Shown: positions 1-8,329 of the stretch, in pieces
Numbering within the stretch: the first letter of the stretch is position 1
How the letters are laid out: every line of letters begins with the position of its first letter
Assembly (NCBI RefSeq): GCF_039535785.1
Contig: NZ_BAAAXV010000011.1
Span: 371,394-435,393 of the forward strand
Direction: 5' to 3'
DNA length: 64,000 nucleotides
DNA from: Nonomuraea helvata
GTDB taxonomy: Bacteria; Actinomycetota; Actinomycetes; Streptosporangiales; Streptosporangiaceae
Notes under the pieces: model-generated
The model's database searches: none
Seen by the model: only the letters and a program-made list of their open reading frames with translations
Told to the model about the DNA's origin: nothing
Program-made: the position numbers and the translations under genes

Positions 1-663
1 CTCATCGGTCCCGTGCCGTTCGACGACCTGCCGAACGACCCCCGGGACGAGATGGGCCGGCTGGGCATCGACCGGGCCTGCGTCACCCACACGCTCAGCC
101 TCTACTCCGACCCGCGGGCGGGCAACGAGGCGCTGCTCGCGCTCGGCGACCCCCGGCTGATCCCCGTACCCGTGGTGGTGCCGGGGGCCGGGGGCGAGCC
201 GGAGGGCCCTGAAGCGGTGGCGGCGTGGGGCGTACGGATGATCAGGCTCTGCCCCGAACGCCACCGCTTCGACCTCACGGGACCGACCGCCGTGCGGTGG
301 CTGGCCGAGATCGGCCTGCCCGTGGCGGTCGACCTGGACGAGACCTCGCCCGCCCAGCTCCGCCACCTCGCCGAGCGCCTGCCCGGCCTGCCCCTCCTCG
401 TGCTCAACCCCGGCTACCGCAGGCTTCGCGCGCTGGCCGAGCTGATGACCGAGGCGCCGGACGTCCTGGCCGAGATCGGCACCGTCAACACCCAGGGCGG
501 CGTCGAGTGGCTGGCGGCGCGGTTCGGGGCGGAGCGGCTGGTGTTCGGCACGGGCGCGCCGGTGTCCGACGACTGCGGGCCGCGCTTCCTGCTCGACCAC
601 CTCGACCTGCCCCCGGAGGACGTCGAACGGATCGCCGCCGGGACGCTGGAGGCGCTGCTGTGA
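1..663 (+). CDS. amidohydrolase-fold protein, 5' partial
   Basis: The reading frame is open from base 1, so the true start lies left of the window; 220 residues are visible. The pattern of beta-alpha repeats and the C-terminal segment FGTGAP, followed by a short helical tail, resembles the TIM-barrel amidohydrolase_2 family. However the residue that is normally the metal-binding Asp in the FGSD-type motif is Gly here, and no HxH pair is seen in the visible part, so catalysis by this chain is doubtful. The stop codon overlaps the GTG start of the next amidohydrolase by four bases (GTGA), which suggests that the two are made together, perhaps as a complex of an inactive and an active subunit (inference). 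Confidence 0.7.
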   Translation, partial: LIGPVPFDDLPNDPRDEMGRLGIDRACVTHTLSLYSDPRAGNEALLALGDPRLIPVPVVVPGAGGEPEGPEAVAAWGVRMIRLCPERHRFDLTGPTAVRWLAEIGLPVAVDLDETSPAQLRHLAERLPGLPLLVLNPGYRRLRALAELMTEAPDVLAEIGTVNTQGGVEWLAARFGAERLVFGTGAPVSDDCGPRFLLDHLDLPPEDVERIAAGTLEALL

Positions 664-1370
664 TCCTCGACGCCCACGGCCACGTCGGGACCTGGCCCGA
701 CTTCATCGTCCCGCATCCCACCGCCGAGCACCTCGTGGCCGCGATGGACCGGATCGGCGTCACCGCGATGGGCATCAGCCACCTGCTCGCCGTCGGCCCG
801 GACGCCGTGCGCGGCAACGAACTGGCCATGGAGATCGCCGAGCGCTTCCCCGGCCGGTTCGGCGTGTGGCAGGTCTACAACCCGCACCACCGCACCCCGC
901 TCGCCCGCGACGGCGTGTGGGGGGTCAAGCTCCACCCCGACGTGCACCGGTGCCGCCTCGACGACTCCCTGTACGAGCCGGTCTGGCGGCTCGGCCTGCC
1001 GGTGCTCGCGCACGGCCAGACGGACTCGCCGTGGAGCGACCCCGCCCAGTTCGCCGCCGTCGCCGCCCGGCATCCGCACGTGCGGCTGATCATGGGGCAC
1101 ACGGGGCTCTGGGCGTACGGTTTCGGCCGGGCGGCCCGCCTCGTGGCCGAGCACCCGAACGTGTTCCTGGAGACGTGCGGCTCGAGGATGACCGGCCGGT
1201 GGATCGCCCGGCTGGCCGCGCTGGCGGGCGCCGAGCGGGTGCTGTTCGGCTCGGACGCGTGCTTCCTCGACCTGCGCACGGGCTACGGCCGCGTCGCCCT
1301 GGCCCCGCTCAGCGACGCCGATCGCGCCCTCGTCCAGGGCGCCAACCTGGCCCGCCTCCTCGGTTCATGA
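660..1370 (+). CDS. amidohydrolase family protein (amidohydrolase_2 type)
   Basis: The 236-residue protein starts at GTG 660 inside the stop of the preceding gene. It begins with DAHGHVG, giving the HxH metal ligands at residues 6 and 8, and later shows KLHPDVH, AHGQTD, MGHTG and FGSDACF, which are the usual His and Asp ligands of amidohydrolase_2 (ACMSD/TIM-barrel hydrolase or decarboxylase) proteins. A metal-dependent hydrolase or decarboxylase of a small carboxylated or amide substrate is the family expectation; the substrate cannot be read from the sequence. It is followed after 13 bases by a DegT/DnrJ-type aminotransferase with a GGGAAAG ribosome site, so the three genes probably form one operon that starts outside the window. 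Confidence 0.8.
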   Translation: MILDAHGHVGTWPDFIVPHPTAEHLVAAMDRIGVTAMGISHLLAVGPDAVRGNELAMEIAERFPGRFGVWQVYNPHHRTPLARDGVWGVKLHPDVHRCRLDDSLYEPVWRLGLPVLAHGQTDSPWSDPAQFAAVAARHPHVRLIMGHTGLWAYGFGRAARLVAEHPNVFLETCGSRMTGRWIARLAALAGAERVLFGSDACFLDLRTGYGRVALAPLSDADRALVQGANLARLLGS

Positions 1371-1383
1371 AGGGAAAGCTCTC

Positions 1384-2544
1384 GTGACGCTCGCCCTCCA
1401 CGGCGGCACCCCCGTCCGGTCGGCCCCCTGGCCCGCCTGGCCGCCGCCCCTCGATCCCGCGCAGCGCGAGCTCGTCACCAAGGTGCTCGAGAGCGGCCTC
1501 TGGGGGGCCACGCAGGGCGGCTCCGTGGTCGCGGACCTGACCGCCGCGTTCGCCGGGCTCTCCGGCGTCCCGTACGGCGTCGCGGTCGGCAACGCCACGC
1601 TCGGCCTGTTCGCCGCGCTGCGCGGTCTGGGCGTGGGCAGAGGGGACGAGGTGGTCGTCCCGGCGTACACGTTCGTGGCGTCGGCCACCGCCGTGCTGCT
1701 GACCGGTGCCACGCCCGTCATCGCCGACGTGGACCCGGCCGACCTGCACCTGTCCGCGCAGACCGTACAGGACGCCCTGACCGGCAGGACAGCCGCGATC
1801 ATGCCCGTGCACCTGGCGGGCAGCCCGGCCGCCATGGACCCCCTCAACGCCCTGGCCGCCCGCCACGGCCTCGCGGTCGTCGAGGACGCCGCCCAGGCGC
1901 ACGGCGCCACGTACCATGAGCGGCCCGTCGGCGGCCTGGGCGACGCGGGCGTCTACAGCTTCCAGTCCAGCAAGGCGATGACCGCGGGCGAGGGCGGCCT
2001 GATTGTCTGCCGCGACGAGGCCGTGCACGGTCGTTGCTGGTCGGCCTGCAACGTCGGCCGCGAGCTCGGCGGGCGCTGGTACGGCCACCCGTCCGTGGGC
2101 TGGAACCTGCGCCTCACCGAGATCCAGGCGGCACTCCTGCTGCCCTGGCTGGACCGCCTCGACGCGGAGATCGACCGCAGGAACGCCTTCTGCGCCGCCC
2201 TGGAACGCGAGCTGGCCGCCGTCCCCGGCGTGAGCGTGGTGCCCCGGCCCGAAGGCACGACCCGCGACTCGCGCCATCTCCTGATGCTCCGCCTCGACCC
2301 CGGCGTGGACCGCGTGTTCGTGCTCGCCGCCATGGCCGCGGAGGGGGTGCCGCTCGACGCCGGGTATCCGCCGCTCGGGACCATGGCCGCCCTCAGCGCC
2401 GAGGGCGCCCGCGCCGAACCCTGCCCGGCCGCCGAGGAGGCCGCCAGGACCGTCGTGTGGGTCCGCCAGGCGATGCTCATGGCCGCCCCGGAGGCGGCCG
2501 CCGACGTCGCCGAGGCGCTCGCAAAGGTGCTGTCCGCTCGCTGA
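1384..2544 (+). CDS. DegT/DnrJ/EryC1/StrS family PLP-dependent aminotransferase
   Basis: The protein has 386 residues, the normal length for the DegT/DnrJ/EryC1/StrS family. The N-terminal part has the family pattern GTPVRSAPWPAWPP, AVGNATLGLFAALR and VVPAYTFVASATAV; the PLP-binding Lys is Lys197 in SFQSSKAMTAGEGG, and VEDAAQAHGA supplies the usual Asp. Members transaminate keto-sugars or other cyclic ketones, often for aminosugar or cyclitol biosynthesis. Here the partners are two amidohydrolase-fold proteins rather than sugar nucleotide enzymes, so the substrate is open. The start at GTG 1384 is chosen because GGGAAAG lies a few bases upstream. Confidence 0.85.
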   Translation: MTLALHGGTPVRSAPWPAWPPPLDPAQRELVTKVLESGLWGATQGGSVVADLTAAFAGLSGVPYGVAVGNATLGLFAALRGLGVGRGDEVVVPAYTFVASATAVLLTGATPVIADVDPADLHLSAQTVQDALTGRTAAIMPVHLAGSPAAMDPLNALAARHGLAVVEDAAQAHGATYHERPVGGLGDAGVYSFQSSKAMTAGEGGLIVCRDEAVHGRCWSACNVGRELGGRWYGHPSVGWNLRLTEIQAALLLPWLDRLDAEIDRRNAFCAALERELAAVPGVSVVPRPEGTTRDSRHLLMLRLDPGVDRVFVLAAMAAEGVPLDAGYPPLGTMAALSAEGARAEPCPAAEEAARTVVWVRQAMLMAAPEAAADVAEALAKVLSAR

Positions 2545-2579
2545 TCAGCCGGTGGGCAGGTCCGTGACAAGATGGCGGA

Positions 2580-3239
2580 ATGGCCCCGGAGCGGATCATC
2601 GCTGTGCGACACGGACAGAGTTCGGCGAATCTCGCCCACCAGCAGGCCGGCGACCGGCCGCTGCGCTACGAGCCGGGCGACCACGAGGTCACGCTGACGG
2701 AGCTGGGCAGGCGGCAGGCCGCGGCGCTCGGGCGGTTACTGGCGGGCATGCCCGCGGCCGAGACCCCCGAGGTGGTGTGGTGCTCGCCCTACCTGCGGGC
2801 GCTCGACACGTGGCGGGTGGCCCTGGAGGCGTGGGGCGCCGGCCCGCTCCCGGTGACCGTGGACGAGCGGCTCAGGGACCAGGAGGCGGGGGCGTTCGCG
2901 CACTACAACCTGGCGGCGATCAGGGAGAGGTTCCCCGGAGAGCTGGCGCGGCGGGAGGCCGAGGGGCCCTACGCCTTCCGGCCGCCCGGCGGCGAGTCCC
3001 TGGCCGACGTCGTGACCAGGCTCCGCGACCTCCTCGCCGACCTGCGCGAGCACGCGGCGGGGCGGCGGGTGCTGATCGTCGCCCACGACTCGGTGGTGCT
3101 GGGGCTGCGCCACGTCCTCGCGGGCGGCCCTGACGCGGAGCTGGGCGCCGTGCTGGACTTCGCGCCGGTGCTGAACGGCTCCGTGTCCGTCTGGGACCGT
3201 TCCGGGATCGTCCGGTTCAACGACGTCGCGCACCTCTAA
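2580..3239 (+). CDS. histidine phosphatase family protein
   Basis: The 219-residue protein carries the RHG motif at residues 10-12 (IIAVRHGQSS) with the phospho-accepting His11, an Arg in the LTELGRRQA segment, a Glu in the EAGAF segment and the second catalytic His in IVAHDSVV. These place it in the phosphoglycerate mutase-like histidine phosphatase superfamily (phosphatase branch). The substrate cannot be inferred. The ATG at 2580 has no ribosome site, but CAAGAT sits seven bases upstream, which would fit a leaderless transcript. It converges on the kinase-like gene downstream, with which it overlaps by four bases at the stop codons. Confidence 0.8.
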   Translation: MAPERIIAVRHGQSSANLAHQQAGDRPLRYEPGDHEVTLTELGRRQAAALGRLLAGMPAAETPEVVWCSPYLRALDTWRVALEAWGAGPLPVTVDERLRDQEAGAFAHYNLAAIRERFPGELARREAEGPYAFRPPGGESLADVVTRLRDLLADLREHAAGRRVLIVAHDSVVLGLRHVLAGGPDAELGAVLDFAPVLNGSVSVWDRSGIVRFNDVAHL

Positions 3240-3769
3240 TCGGTGGGGACGATCAGATCGGCCCGCTCCCGGGTCCGGTCATCGGCGAACCACTCCTCCT
3301 CCGCCGCGAACCACTCCCGCCACCGCGGCTCCAGCTCGGCCCCGTCCCGCTCCATGACCCGGGCGAACCGCAGCTCCCGGGGAGCCTCCAACCAGACGGT
3401 GAACGCCAGCGAACGGGCGATGGAGGCGCGGGCCGTGCCGACGCCCTCGATGACCAGGGCCGGTGCGACCGGGACGGAAACTCTCTCGGCGTATTCGCCG
3501 CGTACCCAGTCGTACCTGCGAAAATCTCCCGGCAGACCGTCCCGCAGCGGGACGAGCACCTGCGACTCCAGCGCGTGGAACCAGCCGCCGGGGCCCTCCT
3601 CCCACGGCACGGGGAAGTCGTCGCTGTGGATCGCCTGGCAGCCCAGCGCCGCACCCAGCCGGATCGCGAACGTCGTCTTGCCCGCCCCCGCCGGACCGTC
3701 CACCGCCACCAGCCGGACGGGGCCGCACGAAGGGCGCAGGCTCATGATGCGCTCGGCCAGGTGATTCAC
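3236..3769 (-). CDS. uridine kinase-like P-loop NTPase
   Basis: The product (177 residues from GTG 3769, or 169 from ATG 3745) has a Walker A motif GPAGAGKTT soon after the N-terminus, a segment HSDDFPVPW like the substrate-binding DD of uridine kinase/phosphoribulokinase, YDWVRGEYAERVSVP, and VIEGVGTARASIA as the Walker B-like strand. This is the pattern of the short actinobacterial uridine kinase-like proteins that may phosphorylate a small nucleoside or other hydroxyl substrate. The upstream 210 bases contain no recognisable gene apart from one doubtful small ORF on the other strand. Stop codons of this gene and of the phosphatase overlap, leaving no room for a terminator between them. Confidence 0.75.
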   Translation of the reverse strand: MNHLAERIMSLRPSCGPVRLVAVDGPAGAGKTTFAIRLGAALGCQAIHSDDFPVPWEEGPGGWFHALESQVLVPLRDGLPGDFRRYDWVRGEYAERVSVPVAPALVIEGVGTARASIARSLAFTVWLEAPRELRFARVMERDGAELEPRWREWFAAEEEWFADDRTRERADLIVPTD

Positions 3770-3846
3770 CGGACCCAGGGTAGGCCACCGGGTGCGTGCA
3801 ACTGAGAGAATGTTCTTTCGCCCCGAACGCACGCGGGAGGTTGATC

Positions 3847-3906
3847 TTGCTCGGACCCCTCGGGGACATCGCGGTGCTCGCCTGGCTGGAAGAGCGCGAA
3901 CGATGA
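3847..3906 (+). CDS. possible 19-codon leader ORF upstream of accDA
   Basis: A TTG codon at 3847 lies six bases after a GGAGG sequence (3836-3840), ideal ribosome spacing, and opens a 19-codon frame that ends at TGA 3904-3906. The peptide would read LGPLGDIAVLAWLEERER after the initiator. It is 73 bases before the carboxyltransferase gene. It could be a short translated leader or a chance ORF; only the ribosome-site spacing and biased codon use support it. Confidence 0.2.
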   Translation: MLGPLGDIAVLAWLEERER

Positions 3907-3979
3907 TCCGCATCCGGCGGCACCGGAGGGCGCTTTCATGCGTCAACATTGCAATGTGGCTGACATCTAGGGAGCGATA

Positions 3980-5482
3980 GTGAGCCGTCCGGACGCGCGC
4001 ACACTGATCGAAACGATCCTCGACCGGGGGTCGTGGAAATCGTGGGACGCGCCGCCCGCCGACCCCGCGCAGCCCGGCTCCTCCTACGCCGACGAGCTGG
4101 CCGCGGCCCGCGCCAAGTCCGGCTACGACGAGGCGGTCATCACCGGCGAAGGGCTGCTCGGCGGCCGCAGGGTGGCCATCGCGGCCTGCGAGTTCTCGTT
4201 CATGGCGGGCTCGATCGGGCTGGCGGCGGCCGAGCGGCTCACGGCCGCGATCGAGCGGGCCACCCGCGAGCGGCTGCCGCTGCTGGCCGCGCCCGCGTCG
4301 GGCGGCACGCGCATGCAGGAGGGCGCGCTCGCGTTCGTCCAGATGGTGAAGGTCGCCGCCGCGATCCAGGCGCACCGGGCCGAGGGCCTGCCCTACCTGG
4401 TCTACCTGCGGCATCCGACGACGGGCGGGGTGTTCGCGTCGTGGGGCTCGCTCGGCCACGTCACGCTGGCCGAACCGGGCGCGCTGATCGGGTTCCTCGG
4501 GCCGCGGGTGTTCGAGTCGCTGCACGGCTACCCCTTCCCCGAAGGCGTTCAGGTCGCCGAGAACCTGCACCGCAAGGGGCTGCTCGACGCGGTGGTGCCG
4601 GCCGAGGAGGCACGGGAGATCGCCATCAAGGCGCTCGGCGTGCTCGCCGACGACAGGTCGGGCGTCGTGGCCGGCGAGCCTCCGGAGGAGGACCTGCGGC
4701 CCGTCGAGCCTTGGGAGGCGATCACCCGCTCCCGCCGCGACGACCGGCCCGGCGTGCGCGCGCTGCTCAAGCTCGCCGCCACCGACGTGACCCCGCTCAG
4801 CGGCAGCGGCGAGGGCGAGAACGAGCCGGGGCTGCTGCTCGCGCTGGCCAGGTTCGGCACGGTGCCGGCGGTGGTGCTCGGCCAGGACCGGCGGGTCCAG
4901 CGGGCCAACTCGCCGCTCGGCCCGGCCGGGCTCAGGGTGGCCAGGCGCGGCATGCGGCTGGCGGCCGAGCTGGGCCTGCCGCTGATCACGGTGATCGACA
5001 CGGCCGGGGCCGACCTGTCGAAGGCGGCCGAGGAGGGCGGGCTGGCCGCCAAGATCGCCCGCTGCCTGGCCGAGCTGGTCATGCTCGACGCGCCCACCGT
5101 GTGCCTGCTGCTCGGCGAGGGCGCCGGCGGCGCGGCCCTGGCGCTGCTGCCCGCTGACCGGGTGCTCTGCGCGCAGCACGCCTGGCTGTCGCCGCTGCCG
5201 CCGGAGGGCGCCTCGGCCATCCTCTACCGCTCGGTGGACTTCGCACCGGAGATCGCCCAGGCCCAGCGCATCCGCGCCACCGACCTGCGCCAGGACGGCA
5301 TCGTGGACCGGGTCGTCCCGGAGCTGCCCGATGCCGCCTATGAGCCGAGGCAGTTCTGCGAGCGGGTGGGGCGGGCGCTGGAGTACGAGACGGCGCGGCT
5401 GCTGGAGGCGAGCCCGGCGGACCGTTTCGCGGCCCGCCAGGCCCGCTTCCGCAACCTCGGCGTCGGAGGCGCTCTCGGCTAG
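3980..5482 (+). CDS. fused acetyl/acyl-CoA carboxylase carboxyltransferase (AccD-AccA type)
   Basis: The 500-residue protein contains two crotonase-fold carboxyltransferase halves. The N-terminal half resembles the beta (AccD) subunit, with SGGTRMQEGALAFVQMVK and PTTGGVFASWGSLGHV; the C-terminal half resembles the alpha (AccA) subunit, with TVIDTAGADLSKAAEEGG and LLLGEGAGGAALALLPADRV. It transfers carboxyl from carboxybiotin to acetyl-CoA (or another acyl-CoA), giving malonyl-CoA for fatty acid or polyketide synthesis. No zinc ribbon of the four-Cys type found in separate AccD is present at the N-terminus. No biotin carboxylase or BCCP gene is nearby, so it must use partners encoded elsewhere. 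Start GTG 3980 follows an AGGGAG ribosome site. Confidence 0.85.
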   Translation: MSRPDARTLIETILDRGSWKSWDAPPADPAQPGSSYADELAAARAKSGYDEAVITGEGLLGGRRVAIAACEFSFMAGSIGLAAAERLTAAIERATRERLPLLAAPASGGTRMQEGALAFVQMVKVAAAIQAHRAEGLPYLVYLRHPTTGGVFASWGSLGHVTLAEPGALIGFLGPRVFESLHGYPFPEGVQVAENLHRKGLLDAVVPAEEAREIAIKALGVLADDRSGVVAGEPPEEDLRPVEPWEAITRSRRDDRPGVRALLKLAATDVTPLSGSGEGENEPGLLLALARFGTVPAVVLGQDRRVQRANSPLGPAGLRVARRGMRLAAELGLPLITVIDTAGADLSKAAEEGGLAAKIARCLAELVMLDAPTVCLLLGEGAGGAALALLPADRVLCAQHAWLSPLPPEGASAILYRSVDFAPEIAQAQRIRATDLRQDGIVDRVVPELPDAAYEPRQFCERVGRALEYETARLLEASPADRFAARQARFRNLGVGGALG

Positions 5483-5502
5483 GAGGGGCCTCGGCTAGGA
5501 GG
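5474..5502. repeat. 13-bp direct repeat carrying stop codons of two converging genes
   Basis: CTCGGCTAGGAGG occurs at 5474-5486 and again at 5490-5502. Because CTAG is its own reverse complement, the first copy supplies the TAG stop of the carboxyltransferase gene and the second supplies the TAG stop of the gene on the other strand. Confidence 0.8.
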
Positions 5503-7405
5503 GCGGGTCCTTCCGCCACAGCTCCTTGCCGTCGGCGTCGTAGCCCTTCAAGACGACGTCCCCGACGGTGAACTTTCTCGCCGATTCACGGGCGGCGAAC
5601 AGCGCCACATCCTGTCCCCACGGATCGGGGGCGGCGTCGGCCGTGGCGGTGGTGCCGTTCTTCCTCGTGGCCACGACCTTGACGGTGCCGGCGAGGGCGT
5701 AGCCGTACCAGGTCTTCTCTCCGTCGATCCACCGGGTCGGCCGCTCCTGGTCCAGCAGGTCGCTCAGCTTGCCGTCCGGCAGCGGCCCGGGCAGCGACGG
5801 CACCACCTCGCTGCCCTCCCAGAACGCCACGCAGTCCGGGGTGAGGAGAGCGGTGACGCCCGCGGGCAGCGTGTGATGCGTGGCGTCGGATCTCGCGGCT
5901 TGTCGCGCGCAGTCCTTGGTGTATATCGGGACCTGCTTGACCGGCTTGTCCTTCAGCTTCATGAGGAAGCCCCCGACCTCGGCGCCGAGAGGGACGTTGA
6001 CGTACCAGACCGGGCGCGGGGTGCCCGTGCCACGCAGGAACGAGCCGCGGATCTGCCGGCCGTCGGAGAGCACCGCGTCGACCGACTCCCAGTCCTCGCC
6101 GGCCGGGCCGAAGTAGCTGACGACACCGGGGTCGGGCAGGTAGCTGGTCGTCTCCTCGTAACCGAAGGGGCCCTCCCGGAAGCTCTCCACGCAGCTGCTG
6201 GAGGAGCTCCAGTCGTCCGGCACGACGCCTCCGGAGTAGCAGAACTCGTTGTTCTTGTCGAACCAGACGCGCATCGGCTTGCCGGAGCCCTCGGTGCCCG
6301 GGATGGTCATCACCTCGCCGACCGCCGGGCGTGGGTCATCGTTGGTGCCCCCTACCATGTCCACGTTGACCCGCCAGCCTGACGCGTCATAGGAGATCAC
6401 GCGATAGCCCTTCCCGCGGGCATCAGCCGACGACGGTCCGGCGAACAGCGCCACTCCCAGGTTCCACGGATCCGGCCTGGTCTCCATGGTTACCGTGCCT
6501 CCGTCGTTGACCGAGACCTCGATCCTGACGACGTCCTTGGGCGCGACGCCGACGATCACGTCGGAACGCGAGATCGTCTGCGTGGGCCCGAGCTGCGGAG
6601 GGACCGCCAGGCTGCCGACATACGCGCCGGCCCGCGTCCAGGTGAGTTCCTGCCCCTGCTTCGATCGGACCGCCCGCACCGAGACGCCCTCGGGCAGCTC
6701 CATGGACGCGCCCAGGGCGGGCTCGGTCGGCGGAGACATCATGGCGCGGGGTCGCCAGCCGACGTTTCTGCCCTTGACGTCGGCGATCTCCACCTTGAGT
6801 ATCGTTTCCTGGGCCGGATAGGTCACGGTCCAGATCCGGTACGGCGCTCCGTCCAGGCTCCGCAGCGTGCCGGGGAACTCCTTCCCGCCCTTTGTGACAC
6901 CCGTGACCGCGCCCACGTCCTGGCGTGCCACACCCCAGTCCATCGCGGTGGCCGCCCCGTCCCGCAGGCTGCCGCCCACGAACCAGGCGTCCGAGGAATC
7001 CCCCTGATAGAGATCCGAGCACTTCCCGTACGGCTCGGAGGCAGCCCGCTCCACGACGACGCAGAGCTCGGGATAGCCGAGCTTCGCCTTGGCGAACCAG
7101 AGGCGCAGCGGCTTGCCCTCGGAGGGGTTGTCGACGGTCACCTCCTCGCCGAGGGGCGTCCTCTCCTTCATGAGCTGCTGGTAGACCCCGGTCGGGTCGG
7201 TCGCGGTGTTCCTGCCCAGGCCCCCGTTGAGCAGGACGGGAACGAACGCGGCCAGCAGCGCCGCCGGCAGCGCGGCCAGCAGCCACCGGGACGGGTGGCG
7301 GCGCGCTCTGCGCTCCATGACACGCGTCCAGGCGTGCGGGCCGGCCTCGAAGGTCCGGGCACGGGCGTCGAGCGCGGATCGCAGGCGCTCTTCCAGGTCG
7401 TTCAC
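5495..7405 (-). CDS. single-pass membrane protein with repeated extracytoplasmic domains, sigma factor partner
   Basis: The protein has 636 residues: a short cytoplasmic N-terminus (about 1-40), one transmembrane helix (about 41-62, WLLAALPAALLAAFVPVLL) and a long outer part. The outer part looks internally duplicated: GKPLRLWF and GKPMRVWF mark the start of two similar modules, and DPWNLGVALFAGPSS and DPWGQDVALFAARES mark related later segments. Its GTG start overlaps the stop of the upstream sigma factor gene by four bases (GTGA), so the pair is translationally coupled. Position and topology suggest an anti-sigma factor or a sensor of that sigma factor, but no zinc-binding anti-sigma motif is visible. 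Function is otherwise unknown. Confidence 0.7.
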   Translation of the reverse strand: MNDLEERLRSALDARARTFEAGPHAWTRVMERRARRHPSRWLLAALPAALLAAFVPVLLNGGLGRNTATDPTGVYQQLMKERTPLGEEVTVDNPSEGKPLRLWFAKAKLGYPELCVVVERAASEPYGKCSDLYQGDSSDAWFVGGSLRDGAATAMDWGVARQDVGAVTGVTKGGKEFPGTLRSLDGAPYRIWTVTYPAQETILKVEIADVKGRNVGWRPRAMMSPPTEPALGASMELPEGVSVRAVRSKQGQELTWTRAGAYVGSLAVPPQLGPTQTISRSDVIVGVAPKDVVRIEVSVNDGGTVTMETRPDPWNLGVALFAGPSSADARGKGYRVISYDASGWRVNVDMVGGTNDDPRPAVGEVMTIPGTEGSGKPMRVWFDKNNEFCYSGGVVPDDWSSSSSCVESFREGPFGYEETTSYLPDPGVVSYFGPAGEDWESVDAVLSDGRQIRGSFLRGTGTPRPVWYVNVPLGAEVGGFLMKLKDKPVKQVPIYTKDCARQAARSDATHHTLPAGVTALLTPDCVAFWEGSEVVPSLPGPLPDGKLSDLLDQERPTRWIDGEKTWYGYALAGTVKVVATRKNGTTATADAAPDPWGQDVALFAARESARKFTVGDVVLKGYDADGKELWRKDPPS

Positions 7406-7899
7406 GCGTCCTCCTCCTTCAGCGCCTTGCCCAGGGCGGCCAGCGCCCTGCTCGCGTGGGTCTTCACCGATCCGGGCGACACGCCCATGGCCTCGGCGAT
7501 CTCGCGTTCCGAAAGGTCCAGCCAGTAACGCAGGACGAGGGCCTCGCGCTGGCGGCGCGGCAGGCGGTCCACGGCGGCCAGCAGTTCGCGGTGCTCCTCG
7601 GAGACGATGACCGCGTGTTCGCTGCTGCGGGCCGGTTCGGGCGGGTCGGGGCGGCGCAGTCGTACGAGCCTGAGATGTCGCAGGCGGTTACGGGTGAGGT
7701 TGCAGACGGTCGCGCGCAGGTAGGACAGGGCGGCCCCGTCGTCGCGCAGGCGCCTGCTGTGCAGCCGGGCGAACGCCTCCTGGGCGATGTCCTCAGGGTC
7801 GTCCGCGCCGAGCAGCCCGGCCAGGCGTACCAGGGAGTGGTACTGGGCCGCGAACAGGTCGGCGAACGACGGCTGCGCCATGGTCGCTGTTTCGGTCAC
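7402..7899 (-). CDS. SigE-family ECF RNA polymerase sigma factor
   Basis: The 165-residue protein has the two sigma domains of the ECF group: region 2 at about residues 15-75 (FAAQYHSLVRLAGLLGADD, DIAQEAFARLH, SYLRATVCNLTRNRLRH) and region 4 at about 105-155 (LPRRQREALVLRYWLDLSER, VSPGSVKTHASRALAAL). It would direct RNA polymerase to a small regulon, usually in response to envelope or oxidative stress. It is the first gene of a two-gene unit with the membrane protein downstream, which is probably its regulator. The start is ATG 7899; a second in-frame ATG lies six codons later. Confidence 0.85.
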   Translation of the reverse strand: MTETATMAQPSFADLFAAQYHSLVRLAGLLGADDPEDIAQEAFARLHSRRLRDDGAALSYLRATVCNLTRNRLRHLRLVRLRRPDPPEPARSSEHAVIVSEEHRELLAAVDRLPRRQREALVLRYWLDLSEREIAEAMGVSPGSVKTHASRALAALGKALKEEDA

Positions 7900-7933
7900 G
7901 CCATAGAGACACCCGGAACGGCGGCCGGTTGAC

Positions 7934-8329
7934 TTACGGGACCGGAATCCGTTCGACGCGGATCGAGAAGACCTCCTCGCGGGGCACCACGACCTCGTAG
8001 GCGCCGTGGTCGACCATCCAGTAGCCCAGTGCCTCCGCCTTCATCCCGCTGTGACCCGTGTAGGCGATGTGCAGCCCGTCGTCGTCCTCGTCCAGCACGA
8101 TGCAGGGCTCGCCGCCGAACGCCCCCACCGTGCGGATCAGCACCAGCCATTCGATCTGCGACCTGGCCACCACCCGCCGCCAGTAGCCCGAGGCGGGCTC
8201 GAACCCATCCAGCTCGGTCTCGCTGAACAGCACCACCTGGTCGCTGTCGGGGCCCAGGGCGGCGGGCAGCGTGCGATCGCCGAAGCGGGCCACGAAGCCG
8301 GACGCCACCGGCGTAATCGTCTCACTCAT
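7934..8329 (-). CDS. conserved hypothetical protein
   Basis: This 131-residue soluble protein has no motif that I recognise. It is rich in aromatic and acidic residues (SGYWRRVVARSQIEWLVLIR, IVLDEDDDGLHIAYTGHSG, YWMVDHGAYEVVV), giving the look of a compact beta-rich fold, and no membrane segment or signal peptide is present. Its ATG overlaps the stop of the upstream gene by four bases, so the two unknown proteins are coupled and may act together. Confidence 0.55.
   Translation of the reverse strand: MSETITPVASGFVARFGDRTLPAALGPDSDQVVLFSETELDGFEPASGYWRRVVARSQIEWLVLIRTVGAFGGEPCIVLDEDDDGLHIAYTGHSGMKAEALGYWMVDHGAYEVVVPREEVFSIRVERIPVP

Noticed and set aside
3770..5179. Upstream extension of the uridine kinase-like frame to 5179 on the reverse strand
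   Set aside because: The extra part lies opposite the carboxyltransferase gene and is low in complexity; the P-loop protein needs only the part up to 3769.
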